Positions 47,701 through 60,618 are shown, counted from the stretch's first letter. The stretch is DNA of 64,000 bases from Bryopsis sp. KO-2023 (GCA_030272585.1 BSYQ01000010.1:3286001-3350000), one strand, 5' to 3'. The notes: generated by a model not told the origin, from the letters alone. Numbers and translations: made by a program.

Positions 47701-50554
47701 CTGAAAACTCCAGAATGTCCGCATGGCAGACAGATGATGGCCATAGCGAACGATATTACTTTCCAGTCGGGGGCTTTCGGGCCGAAAGAGGATGCAATGT
47801 TTCAGGTCGCCACGGAATATGCTCTGCAAGAGAAGCTCCCTGTGGTGTATCTCGCTGCCAATTCGGGGGCCAGGGTTGGCCTGGCCATGGAAGTTCGAGA
47901 TAAACTTAAGGTAGTCCAGGATAAGGTTTTGCGGAATAGGAGTATGCTCGAATTCTTTTCTTAGACATGCCACTCAATCCTGTTGATTCATGCATATTGC
48001 ATGCGATTGAAAGAGAGCTTATCATTTCACTGGAACAGTGGAGCTGGTTCTCTTTGCCATGAAAATGAATTAATGGATTCGATAGTCATTGGGCAAATTT
48101 TCGGATGTTTTTTGCTCTGTCCAGGTGGAATGGTTGAAAGCTGATGACCCCACGAAAGGTTTCCAGTATCTGTACCTGGAAGATGCCGACTATCGGAAAA
48201 TCACAAACGCGGCAAAAGCAGCCCAGGAAAATGCTCTTTTCGCAAAAGAGGCCAAAGGACCACGAGGTGAGAAGCGATGGATTCTGACTGATGTCATTGG
48301 TCTGGAGGATGGCCTTGGGGTGGAGTGCTTGTCTGGAAGCGGCGCCATTGCTGGGACTTTTTCCAAAGCCTTCAGGGAGGGTTTCACGATCACTCTGGTC
48401 AGTGGAAGGACGGTCGGGATCGGGGCGTACCTCGCTCGACTTGGAAGGAGGTGAGCAATTGTTAAAAAAAACACGAGAAAATGTGCCACTTTGCGTGTGT
48501 TTTTTTTTGTTTTTTTTTTGTGGTGCCACCTCATACTGATTTTTTTAATTAAAAAAATATATATATATATGTTGTCTGTATGGTCGTGTTCTTAAAACCT
48601 ATTTGATGATTGATGTTGAGAAAGATCAGTTCCTGCTGATGTCTAGATTTGGGGGGAGGTGATCTGATTTATTGAAAATGGACCAATTTTGGCGTTTCTC
48701 CAGGTGCATCCAGCGAACTGACCAGCCCATCATTCTCACCGGATTTCAGGCCTTGAACAAGCTCCTCGGCCGTGAGGTTTACTCATCCCACATGCAACTC
48801 GGAGGTCCCAGAGTGATGGGGGTGAATGGGGTATCGCATCACACAGTTGATGATGATTTGGAGGGCGTGCGGTGCATTCTACGCTGGCTCAGTTATGCTC
48901 CCCCTGTTCTTGGAGCGGCGCCCTTGCCACTTCCAACTTCCGACCCCATCATGCGAAGCATTGCGTATTCCCCAACAGAGACTGAAAAATTGGACCCCAG
49001 GAAAGCGATTGCAGGTGGGTGTTTTGCAGTCATAGTTTCATGTTCGTTCATGTCAAGTTCTCGAGAAAGAAACAGAATTAGCAGGGAATGCACTGGATCA
49101 TGTTATGGACTTTTTGTTGAGTGTGTTAAGCTTTGTTCTTTAGGTTATGAAGGGGATGATGGTGAGGCATCCTGGGTGAGTGGACTGTTTGACAAGGGAA
49201 GCTGGACAGAAGCTCACACAGGATGGGCGGAAACGGTGATCACAGGCCGAGCCAGGCTAGGAGGAATGCCCATCGGAGTCATTGGGGTTGAAACTCAAAC
49301 AGTGATGAAGAAAATCCCTGCTGACCCTGGAATGCCAGAAACCTCTGAACAGACAATCCCACAGGCTGGCCAAGTTTGGTTCCCAGACTCTGCCACGAAA
49401 ACAGCCCTCGCAATGGAGGAATTTGATCTGGAGGGACTGCCCCTGATGATCCTGGCGAATTGGCGAGGGTTTTCTGGGGGTCAACGGGACTTGTTCGAGG
49501 GGGTGTTGCAAGCCGGTTCTGGCATTGTGGAGAATCTGAGGTCGTACCGCCAGCCAGTTTTCGTCTATTTGCCCCCAGGGGCTGAGTTGCGAGGTGGGGC
49601 TTGGGTGGTTGTGGATTCCCAGATTAACCCTGCTCTGGTTGAATTGTATGCTGATCCGACTGCACGAGGTGGGGTCTTGGAGCCTGAGGGTGCTGTGGAA
49701 ATCAAGTTCCGTCGGCAAGACTTGATCAAAGCCATGTACCGACTGGACCCTGAGATCCAGTCGCTGCAGAAACTGGGGAAAGCTGAGAGTGGGCAGAAGC
49801 TGAAAGAACGGGTCGAGAAATTGCTTCCTGTTTACAGACAAGTCGCTGTCCAGTTTGCCGAAATGCACGACAAACCCTCCAGAATGGGGGAGAAGGGAGT
49901 GATTCGTGGGGTGGTGACTTGGAAGCATGCCAGGGCATTCTTTGCCCAGAGGCTGAAGAGAAGGTTGACGGAGGAAGCTCTGATCAAACATATCGCCTCG
50001 GCCGATGAGAATATGGCCAGAAGCAATGGATTGAAGTTGCTGCAGGAATGGTTCTTGAATTCTTTGCTGGAGGATGTCGATGATCCGCTGTCTGGTGCGT
50101 AGGACCTTTTCTCTTCCTAAGTTTATCACTACCGAGAAATTAGCCTGATATCGCCAGCCCATCCATGTTGGAAATGGGTGATAATCAGTTGTAATGTTTT
50201 ATTTTAATGGTGGGTTGAGGGAGGGGTGATCTCTAAAGCTTGTCGTGTTCATTTTTTTGACTAGATATGGAAGCCAGGGGCATCAAACTCTACAGCGATA
50301 AATCTGGTTTGAACGGCATTGAGAGCAAGCTGTGGCAAGACGATGGGATCGTGTTACGTTGGGCGGAGTCACCAGCAGGCCGAGCTCGAATCGCCATGGA
50401 GCTGAAATCGATTCGATCCATGGCGGCTGCTCGCTTGGTCGAACAAGTCGTCAGCACCCCGGAAGGAAAGATGGGTTTGATAAGAGGTCTAGAAGAAGCG
50501 ATCAAAAACGATTCGACCTTGAGGGCACAACTCGGAGCTCTGATTCGGAATTAA
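38784..50554 (+). CDS. ACC1: Homomeric (multidomain) acetyl-CoA carboxylase, 25 exons, 2365 aa
   Basis: Makes malonyl-CoA from acetyl-CoA, bicarbonate and ATP, the committed step of fatty acid synthesis. Exons: 38784-38938, 39019-39117, 39380-39646, 39886-40018, 40227-40466, 40679-40797, 40940-41198, 41354-41537, 41773-42062, 42201-42460, 42674-42812, 43112-43448, 43797-44056, 44258-44461, 44652-44904, 45048-45364, 45543-45885, 46024-46261, 46408-46573, 46722-47085, 47318-47910, 48125-48450, 48704-49014, 49144-50094, 50265-50554; 7098 nt in one frame. Biotin carboxylase, about 80-600: [16 protein letters not shown] (~276), [14 protein letters not shown]. Biotin carrier: EVMKM, Lys ~748. Central region, then carboxyltransferase from ~1550: NSGARVGLA (~1726), [24 protein letters not shown]. 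No clear transit or signal peptide; an in-frame ATG at 39059 could give a shorter form. Probably cytosolic. Convergent with the MurE-like gene. Confidence 0.96.
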
Positions 50555-51369
50555 GCAATGAGGGAGGGAGGGGGGGGGGTAAAATGTTGAGAAAAGAGAA
50601 GCAGGAAAAGAAGATTTGACTATTCATGGGGGCTTTGACTTTGGGTATGTCGTTGAATTGATTTTTCACACAAAGAGCATTGATACATTCAATGCAAATA
50701 CTGTTCTTAGTAAAAGGGGCAAAAAAAGTACGTATTTTCTTGACACCTGAAGAAAAGGACAAGAAGAAGCTGGCAGATATACATATGTATACATATTTCC
50801 AGATGGAAAGTCTGGTGGGTTCAACGTGGGGGAGTTGGCTGATAAGGGTGGAGTTGTCAAAAGGCAAAAGAACCAATGATGGTTTAGCATCCACAGAACT
50901 TTCCGGTTTAATTTTCAAAATATATATGTTCTGGTGATCCAAGCATGGTCCTATTCGAATTTTGCTCTGTGCTCAGTGATGTTACGATGGGCAAAACCAT
51001 TTCCACACGACTGGCCATGCCACCAGTGATCAAGACAAGGATCGAACAATTTGGCTACACAATTTTCCAATTGTCTCAAAAACAAGAGTGGCATTCATTT
51101 TCGCCACCCTTTCCTGCCCAAAATTGCACTAACAAATCCCCATTTACCCCTCCAGAAGGAAGACAGAGTAAACAAAAACCACAAAAATCCACTGCAGAAA
51201 AGACTGCTACCCTCTGTGTCACATTCGTTCCTAACGATAACGATTTCATCTTCCGTTTCATCTTTTCAAGAAATTGAGACACTCCAACAAGGATATCTCC
51301 GGCATCCGACTTTTCCTTCTTTCCCCGTTTTCGGAGAAAAATCCATTAGACAAAACACACCCTTATGCT
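50555..51369. other. Tail-to-tail spacer between ACCase and MurE-like gene
   Basis: 815 bp holding the 3' UTRs of two convergent genes. A G-tract follows the ACCase stop (50568-50578). No gene supported. Confidence 0.5.
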
Positions 51370-54300
51370 CTATTGCCTTTGCCAAGGAATTTCTTTTCGG
51401 TCCAGATTCGCTTTTTCAAGGTATGGTAGCTTCCGCAAGGCATCCCTGGCTTCGGCACGGTCGTCGAACCAGCCTTTCAGCAGATCCTCCCCTGACCCAT
51501 CATCAAATTCTTGAAAATCCTCATCTCCTCGGCCAGCGATTACCACGACATCCCCCTCCTGGGCAGTACCGATTGCGGATCGAATTGCCAAAGATCGATC
51601 CTCCACAACATACCTACATAAACGTGCAAATACATATTTTTTTCCCTTTTTTTTAACGTTAACATGTGTACATTAGCGAATATCATACGTTTCTTTCCGA
51701 ATCTTCTTGGGGATCTTTCGACCATTGTAAGAATATTCTGTCATGGAGGTGGCTTCTTGACCCATGCAATACAATTTTTTTCAGATTTCCCACAAAAATA
51801 CGGGCGGATGAACAAGTAAACAAACAGAAGAACCTACCGTCGCGTTTGTTTTTGAGCCGCCCGGAGGTATTCATCGAACCACCAAGGCACCCGACCCGGG
51901 TCTTGGAAAGGATTGAACACCCACAAGGCATAACGATCTCGGACCTCCTCAGGGATGCCCAAGATCATGTCGTCGATAACGCTATTGGGAGAATCGAACC
52001 TCGGCGAGTCGTTCGTGAAAAAAACGGTGTCTGCTTTGAAGTGAGCAACTTTCCCCATTTGGGACCTCAGCTCTTGATTTTCGCACCCCTTGCAGCCCAG
52101 CACCAGAAGTATCCGCTTCACGCCACAGTTCCTGAACATTTCGACAAAATCCGCTAAGTGTAAATCGTCCATTTCTGCTCCAAACACTCACCATTTTTTG
52201 ATCGCCCTGACAGGTGAAAAACTCTTTATCAAGAGATGTTAAATAACCCCAGTTCCAACCTATAGCTTTTCAGTGCCCCCCCGAGAAACATGAGCAACCC
52301 CCTCACAAGCCGATCATAATCCGTTGGTTTTCTTTGTCAGTTTTTGCGGGGAGTGGTGTGGCCTCATGTTGATCTCACCTGATGTTGTCGAGAAGCTGTT
52401 CCAACCGCTTCGGGGTTTGGGCATTATCCACCACGACGGAGAACTCCGGCTCTTGACCTTCATCGATCACTTCCCCCCTACCCGGCACCGCCTCCACCGC
52501 CTCCAACCCGTCCAAAATCTCTTTCAATGGAATGTTGATCGAAATTCCAGCAGCAACCGCCGCCAATACATTCATCACGTTGGCCTCCCCCAAAAGAGCC
52601 GTCACCACTCGGATTTTTCCCACCGGAGTGTGAATCAGAATTTCGGTGTCCCAGATCGTGTATTTTACGGTGAGGGAGTACACATCCGCCCCTCCATTCA
52701 GAGCATAAGTGACGACGGGGACTTTCGACGCATGTTGAATGAATTCTTCTGCATGCTCATCGTCCAAGTTGATGATGGCTCTTTGCCTTCTCGGATCATC
52801 CAGGTCCTGCTCGGATGGATTCGCAAAAACAAAAAATTTAACACCAAGGGGAAAACGACCGTTCGCACTTCCATGACTAAACCTATTGATCTCAAATGAA
52901 CATACTTGGAAAAACTAACACCATGTTGCATCTTTGATCATGTCCATTCCATAACGGAAGAACTGCTCTCTACAAGAAATAACGTTGTTTCCACCTGCTC
53001 CATTTTCCCGATGAAATTGTTTTTTTAATTTAAAAAAAGTGAAAAATAATTAAAAAAATAAATATATATATATATATATACAATAATAAATAATAAATAA
53101 ATAAATTTACAGGAAGCAACAGAAACATAGGCAGCCACGCTTCCCACCTGGAATAGATTTGCCATTGCGGATGTGTGCTGTTCGAAGGAGGCCTCTTTTC
53201 CCATATCATGGGGCGACAGATTCGTGAAAACTGCAAGGGTATAGTTTATGTACTTTAGATGAGCTTGCATCAGATACACGCTTGGACACTCGATCACGCA
53301 AGCTTTGGCCCCTCTGTCAGCCATCCCACCGAGAAGCTTCTGGGTCTGCAGATTGAATTGAAAAAGAAAAAGAAAAAATGCTTTAAGCTTCTTTTTTCTC
53401 AATGAGTTAAGGTTGCCCCACCAGATCAATTCAAGAAAGAAAAGTGTGTCCAGCAAAAAACCTGGCACGAACAAGGACAAGGAAATTAATTGAGCTTGGT
53501 TCTTTTAACCTTGAATTTATGACATGTGCACAGGTATTTATGAACAGGCGAAACTAGCGATGGTGGGAGGAACCTATGGGGAAATCAACCTAACCAATTT
53601 TTCGCAGATCAACGAGGGGCGTTGATCTAACACATGCAAAAAACAAGAATGATAAAAAAAAGGAACCCAGCTTGCGGCTTCCCACAAATCTGGTTTCCAG
53701 TTTCACATCAGGTGCGCCCACCTGCAAGGCATTGGGTATGGTTTTCTCCACCCAGTATCGTCCGGTGTACTCAGTGATGTGGTAGGGAGTGGTGGCTTCC
53801 CTCGTTTTGGCCACGTCCGGTTCATTCGTTTTCCAAATATTTCCGTCAGAATCCAGGTGGTCGTTCAGCATTGCATGCTCCGTGTCGCAAATGATGCCTG
53901 TGGATCTCTTGTGCTGAAAAAATATCGCTCGGATTAGCCACGAAACAGTGGTTTTCCCTGTCGACCCCGTCACTCCAACCACATTCATGTCCTTTGTTGG
54001 ATGCCCTGGCAGCGATGAGGGGGAAAAACTTACAAATTGAATCAAAATTAAATAAGATATGCACGAGGGAGGATGTGGGTGGAATTGGAGCACGTTTTTG
54101 TCACAGGTGTCATATGAAACTTCCACCTTAAAGGCGATGAGTAAATTTTGAAAAAAAGAGCAAAACCAAAAAAGAAACGATGAGAATTGATTATAGAGTT
54201 TTCTTTGGGGTTCAATGATTGCTTCGTTCATATTTCCGTTGGAAACTGACAGAACCCAACTAAATAAAAAATAAGGGGGTGAGAAAAAAGATTTCCAAAC

Positions 54301-56461
54301 CTTCCACAAATAATGCTATAGCTCTGTAAGCTACTGACAAATCCTCACCATAGAACACACATCCAATTCTTGCCATTGCCTCTTGTATATCCGGGAAAAA
54401 CAACAGGGGCTCGACGAACACCGCCAACTCCTCCTGCCTATCCGGCTCGTCCTCTCTACAGTCACCAACAAAGTGTGATGTCACACCTTTTTAGAGTGAG
54501 AAACACCCCCATGTGGAATGCTGCAGATGGAACTCCTCACTTTTCCGATATTACCTTTGGAGACATTCTGTACAATGCTTGAGATTACTTTTTTTTCCAA
54601 TCCCAAGCGCAGTCCTTTCCCACATGATTAGGTTGCTGGCAAATACTAACAAAATTCCAGTCTTTGGGGGGTTTCCATAATACATACAATTCTGGCTTTT
54701 TTGTTCAAAGAATTTCAGTTTGTCATGGCTGGTACCTGTATTCGCACGCAACCCCCACAGCCCCCCGTCTCATGGCCTCCGGAATGTATTCAAAAGTATC
54801 GTAATATTCCGTTCCTTCCGCGAAGAAAAGATCGCCTTTTTGAATCTGCAGATGCCCATCACAAAGAAGCTCACAGCCGATCACTTCCCCCCAAAAAACT
54901 AACATATTGCACAACAAGGATTCTATCTGGTGAATGAAAGGGTTCACTGGATTTTATTCTGAATTTTATTAAAAAAAAAAAATTCTAAATTTCTTTTTTT
55001 GGGCGGGGGGGTTGTGACGCTGTGCCTTACCAGACTCAGATCTGACTGCACTCCGCTGATTTTGAAATCTCCAAAATCTGCACACCACAAGCATCCCAAT
55101 TCATCAAAATCATCCCTTGGATTTCAGAAACTTGCTTAATCGCCAGAAAAAAATAAAAAGACAGGAAATAGAGAAAGTACTGAAATCGTCATTCGACACA
55201 TTTGTCATTCTCTCCCCCATCACACCAAACAGCAATTCCAATACGGGCAGAAAGGCTGGCTAATCATGTTGTCCATTGCGCAGGCTTCCCTCTTGCAATT
55301 TGATGCCCAAAATTTCATTCATTGTTTCGGTGTTTTTAAAGATTGAGAGGGGGGGGGGGGTCTCAATCACAATCTAAGAATGGTATCCTTGAGAAATCAA
55401 TGTCTTGACGATGAAACGGAACATTTCAACGGTGCAAGCAGCCATGAAGGCGTTCCTTGTCAATGATTTCTTGCCTCACTTTCTCTGACTTTTTCTGCCA
55501 GCTCCTCGTAGCCCGCGAAATGCAAAATTTCCGCCAATTGATGCTCTTCCCTGGCCACATCGGCATAATACCACTCCTGCTCTTCAGGGATTTCTTTCTG
55601 TTGCGAGGCGAATTGGTCTGCCATCCTCGCCCGCTCGAACCTCTCGAACTCGTCGCCCCCCTCCTGAAGGTTCCCTTTCAACAGCTCCCGATCTTCATCG
55701 CCCAGATCCAGGTCTCCATCGAATTCTACCTCCCCCACAATTTCATCGCCCACAATTTCAGCCGCAACAATTTCATCCCCCACCACCTCGACCGCTTCCA
55801 GCTCCACACTCTCGGTTTCGATGATGTCTGGGTCTTCCACCGGGACCTCCCCCTCATCCTCCCCTTCATCAGCTTCCCCTAAGAATCCGGTAACTGGAGT
55901 GAAATTCTATCCCAAAGGATCAGATTTTGCACACAGAAGAGCACTTTGGGACATTTTTCCCTGTTTTTTTTCAGTTTGTTTTTTTTTCTGGACATCCACC
56001 TGACCCTTCATTTTTTTGGCTAGAAACAAGAATTCTTGCCCCCTTCTTTGTTGAATTCAATCATGTGGCTGCAGTGAAGGAGCCCGATTCATTTCAAAAA
56101 CATGCCTAAATCGATGATGAGGATTGAAAACCATGACCCGGGAGAATTTCGATTTTTCAGTGCATATTTTTCCTTGTATTGATGTCAGACTCAGATCAAG
56201 CAGACGGTTGCCACAAGTACGTGGCCAAGGTAACCCACCTCCGACGTCGTCGGCGTCGTCAGTGTCGTCGGCGTCAATAGCGCGGACGATGACGCTTCTG
56301 GAACGCAAGATTTGTGTCGGTCGAATGCATCTCTTGGTCAGGTCGGAGGGAGGCTGCCGTGTCGCTTGCGCTGGCGACCGCAGAAGGAGTCGTCTAACGG
56401 GGTTGCGCGCGCAATTGCACCCACCGCCGCGAAAACCCACGCCAAATCCCGAAAGCATCAT
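51370..56461 (-). CDS. MURE: MurE-like protein (UDP-MurNAc-tripeptide ligase family), plastid type, 784 aa
   Basis: Exons, minus strand: 56461-56239, 55893-55480, 54898-54736, 54455-54349, 54005-53722, 53345-53148, 52806-52379, 52131-51838, 51613-51370; 2355 nt, phases all match. Exon 1 starts MMLSGFGVGF and is Arg/Ser-rich, transit-peptide-like. Exon 2 is a very acidic extension (DEIVAAEIVGDEIVGEVEFD), as in land-plant MURE. Mur ligase core: KGDLFFAEG, P-loop GVTGSTGKTT at 313-322, AVFTNLS, AIINLDDEHA, NVMNVLAAVAAGI, VEAVPGRGE, VVVDNAQTP, then TNDSPR and AGRGDE. Bacterial MurE builds peptidoglycan stems; plant homologues instead act with the plastid RNA polymerase. Here DNPR reads NDSPR and GKGHE reads GRGDE, so ligase activity is doubtful. 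Length is close to the Arabidopsis protein. An extra exon between 55480 and 54898 is not excluded. Confidence 0.88.
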
Positions 56462-56783
56462 CGCGCCCACGCTTTCCCCCCCTTCCTTGATGCAGTGTCT
56501 CACGTCGTTGGGCAGGGGTCCTCCTTCAAATGGAAATTATTAGACGGGAGACGTTTTCTTTTGTTCTGGGGGGTGGAGGAAATAGGGCGAGAGGGGAGTA
56601 AACTGTCAAGTTTCTCGAAACAGAGAAGTGTCGCAAAATTCCAGAATCGGCGTCGTCTGGTGGAGGCGCGCAAGTCAGACTTACAGTACAGCCTCCTCGT
56701 ACGTTTTGTACTCCCCTTGCTAAAATTGAGGTTTACTAATGCTGGTTTTCGTTCCTTGGGTGCTTTTCTCAAGAAAGAAGAGA
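56462..56783. promoter_or_regulatory. Divergent promoter region between MurE-like gene and DNA polymerase gene
   Basis: 322 bp between start codons on opposite strands, CpG-rich. An in-frame upstream ATG at 56739 would extend the polymerase by 15 residues and shorten this region. No specific motif claimed. Confidence 0.4.
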
Positions 56784-59700
56784 ATGGAGTTGCGGCAACT
56801 CGGGACGCAAATAGCTCTCCCCATTTCCGCATCGTCGGTCGTCTTGGGCCGTCGCAGGGAATTGGGCATAGCTTCCAAGAAAGTCAGCCGAAACCACTGT
56901 TCCGTCGAGTCCAGCGTGGGGGAGGACTTCCGTCCGTGCGCCGCGGTGACCGCATCGAAAAAGATCTGGATAAAAACGAACTCGGGAGACGATGGGGGGT
57001 CGGAAGCTTACCGCGTCGTTCTTCCCAACGAAACCACCATGGTGAGCGACGTCTGAGTGACGTTTTTTGGCGATCTGGTGGAATCCAAGCACTGAAATGC
57101 CCTGACCGTGGTGTGGGGGAAGTCACATGCTTTTGTATGCGGTCATAGATCCGCTTGGGGGACGCAGTGTACCTGAGTCTCGAAGAAATCAGTCATGGTT
57201 TCCAACTGCACATGCAAGCATCAGAAATTTCCTCTGCCCCACCACCACACCCGTCCAAGTCTGCAAATACACCCTCCCAAGTTCCCACCACCGATGTCAA
57301 GCCTGGCATATTTACTGGATGCACCTTCGTTTTCTGGGCAAAAAGCCACACCCGGACCCTGATGAAGAAAGTGATCGAGGGGGGTGGCAAGATCAACGAG
57401 AAAATCGACTCCTCCACCACTCACATTGTGGTTTCGACAGACTACGACGGCCACCATGTGAAAGAGAGGCTTGCAAAAGAGGGTCTGGAATTGGGCGGTT
57501 TACCTCGAATGCCGACTTTTGTCACGGTGGCCTTCGTGAGCGACAGTGTTGCCAGGGGGGAGAAGGCGCAGGAAAAGCTGTACGGAATCTATGGGGGCCT
57601 GGATTACACGAAATCAGAAATGGCGACGGATGTTCCGAATGAAGAAACTGGGGCTCTGGAATTGATGGAGAGTGACACTGGGGATGAGGGGCAAGGTTTG
57701 CATGATTTGGATCCTGATGCCAAGCCGAGTGCTGATGAGCGTGCATTGGAGGGACCGCAGTTGCCCAAGAGGAGTGTGGATGGTGGACCCTCCGAAGCTG
57801 AGACAAGATCAGGTTACAAAAATAGATACAAAGGGGCACTGTGGTTGTGGCGTGCGTTTTGCTTTTGGGTGCAAAGTTTGGGGGATTGGTGGGCTGGTGG
57901 TGAAATCTCCATTTTCTGAGAATTTTGGTGCATCAGTGGGCTCCACGCATCCGAAAGAGAAGTTTGATCCGTTCAAGGTTTCATTGATCATTAAGAGCAC
58001 CCAATTTGTCTTGCCCGTTATTTCCCCCAGGCAAGCGATCGAGGCACGAAGAAGCCAGCACAGAATGGGGGCTATGTGGAAATTGGATCGAGCCTTATGA
58101 AGAGGCCTCAGCGAAAGAAACCCTGGACAAACTTCTCATCCATTGGCAACACATGAAAAGATTCAAAGCAACGGAGATACTGAAAACATCGCAAGCCCAT
58201 ATATTAGATTCCCAAGCGGCGGCAGACTCTGAAGGCAGTGAGGGGGTTGGTTGGGGAGAGGACGGGCAGCAAGGGGAGGAGGGGGGGACCTGTGGAGAGT
58301 CGATGAGTGTGAATACGGTTTGTGGCCATGTGGCCTGCAGCCGGCTGACCATATGTATCCTGGAGCACCTGGATGTGGTGAAAAAGCTTTATCAAGGGAA
58401 GAAGGATCAATTTCGGATCAAGGCTATTGACCGCGCTGTAAGGTGCCGAACGATTGTGTGATTGCCACCACCCCCAATCAACTCCATGAAGATTGTTGCA
58501 TGTGTTTGTGCACCTTTTGATGGATGAGATTTCTTTTTTGGTCGACTGTTGGACAAATAACATAACAAATTCTTCAATCATATTCTCAACCTCTCCCGAA
58601 AAAATGAAACCAGATGAAATGAAACTAAGAAAGAAAAGGAGGAAAATAAAATAATAATATTAATATTAATAATAATCGGTTTTTGTTGGGTCAGACTGCT
58701 GGAGAACGTCGACATCCCGTTGCAATGCCCACAAGATGCTGAGGCTCTGGGGCTGGGGGCAAAAACGACAGCCAAAGTGGTAGAGATAATGAACACTGGG
58801 AAACTCAGAAGGAACGATGCTATGGTCGTCGACGAGCGACGAAGAGTGATCTCACTCTTCATGGAGGTCTGGGGTGCTGCGGAGGCGACAGCTGAAGTGT
58901 GGTACAAATCAGGTATCAGCTATGGTAGAAAAAAAAGGCAGAAAAAAAATACAGAAAAAAAAATGCAAGGGATTTTCTGTTTCTTCCTCTCTTTTTTCAT
59001 TCTGGAAACACTGTTTGGTGGATACCAAGTTGCTCAAATTGTAGCTAGGGTGCAGGACGCTGGCGGATGTTGAGCAGCGCGACGATCTGAGCCAGACTCA
59101 AAAAGTGGGCCTTAAGTATTTCGAAGATTTCAAAGTGAAAATACCAAGGAAGGAAGTCGAGCAGTTGGGTGCGCAACTGGGAGAAGTGGGCTTAGATGTC
59201 ACCGCTGATTTGATGGGCGTTTCCCCAGAGTCGATCAAAGACACGGTGAGCCTGACTACCGGAGAAGGCTATTGCCGTATTTTGGTCCGAATTTCAGTGC
59301 AGTCGATCGCTGTGGGTTGATTTGGCATCCCTGCAAAGAGAGTTTTCTCAGTTTTTATGCCAGCCGCCGCACAAAGGTCCAGCGACAAAACCGGTTCAGA
59401 GCTCACTCCTGTCATCGTTATGGGATGAAACAGATATGTGTGCGAACGATGGGGAGCTACTGTAGGGGCAAGCCAGAGACTGGCGATGTGGATATTCTCA
59501 TTTCGCCCCCTCCGTGCGACACTCCCCCCCATTGCTGTGTGATTCTCCAGGACATTCAAAAGCGGCTGCTCGAGATGGGCATCCTCACTCATGACCTTAA
59601 ACGGTAGTTACTGCTGCTTGGAAAGAAATGTTGCATTGCCAAGAGGCTTTGATGAGAAAAATGAACAATTTTTTGTCAACATTTTCTTAGTAATGATCAA

Positions 59701-60618
59701 GTCTGACCCCATTGGAGAAAAAATTAAAGTGAGAAAATTGAGATGCTTGCTATCCATGACCCCGCCCAAAAAAATATTATAGAATATTGTCCTTTCCTCA
59801 ATATTTTTTATGGGTTGGTATCAAAAAATATGTATACTTTTTGAACATATGTTGATTTGTGTTTTTCATTGATGGGACTGCCCTGATGAATGAGTAGTGC
59901 TAAATGAAACTGTCTCGATTTTTGCACTGAAGGAAACTGCGATATGAGGAGCCAGTTAGCTGGATGGGTGTGTGCAACTCACCTTCTACCAATCGGTTTC
60001 GCAGAATCGATATCAAAGTCTACCCCAGACGCTGGCTTCCGTTCGCCATCAACTACTTCACTGGGTCCGAGTACTTCTGCAGAGCACTCAGGCGAGAGAT
60101 AACAGGGGCTTGGATTCGCAATCATGTTAAATTTCACACCTCTTCTCAACCCCTTGTTTCTTAAGGAGAAAGAATGATAGAAACAAAGCAACTGATAATG
60201 GGTTTTTGTAGAAGTTAGTGGTATCAATATGATTTGGGAGCTTTTCTTGTTGCATTAAATGCTACCCACTTTTTTGTGATCCCAACTACCACATAATTCA
60301 ACGGAGCTTTCACGAGACTACAAAAATATATAATGTTATTTAGATATGCAGGGTTTTTTCCTTTGCAGGTACTGGAGTAACACTCCGACTCGAGAAACCC
60401 GGAAACTAGCACAAAAAGTCTGCCCCAGTGCCACCGCATTCAAATTGAGCGATCAAGGAATGTGGCCAGTAACCCGACGCCGAAGGAGAAATTCGACCGA
60501 CGATGGATTAACTCCGATGGCACCTGCCCTGGAATGCAAATGTGAAACAGATATATTCACATATCTGGGGCTGGCTTACGTTCCACCCCACATGCGTTTC
60601 TTTCACAATTTCCATTGA
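56784..60618 (+). CDS. Family X DNA polymerase (Pol lambda-like) with N-terminal FHA and BRCT domains, 775 aa
   Basis: Gap-filling repair polymerase. Exons 56784-57041, 57149-57812, 58031-58442, 58695-58912, 59049-59245, 59434-59603, 59933-60091, 60369-60618; 2328 nt, one frame. FHA domain at about 1-115: LGRRRELGI, VSRNHCSV (Arg 23, Ser 35, His 38) and LGDAVYL spanning the first intron; it resembles FHA domains of PNKP, aprataxin and APLF. BRCT at about 135-225: IFTGCTFVFW, LIEGGGK-like turn, THIVVS. A charged linker follows. Pol X core: EHLDVVKKLYQ (8-kDa part), LGLGAKTTAKV and CRTLADV hairpin motifs, GSYCRGKPETGDVDILI with Asp 601 and 603, RRIDIKV with Asp 666, and the YFTGS steric gate at 681-685. 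Catalytic triad complete. The last intron begins with GC instead of GT. Canonical Pol lambda has BRCT but no FHA. Start at 56739 is possible. Confidence 0.9.

Noticed and set aside
52920..52970. Possible small exon of the MurE-like gene (YGMDMIKDAT)
   Set aside because: Adding it breaks phase, whereas exon 53345-53148 joins directly to 52806 in phase and gives the expected family alignment (ANLFQ to DLDDPRRQ).
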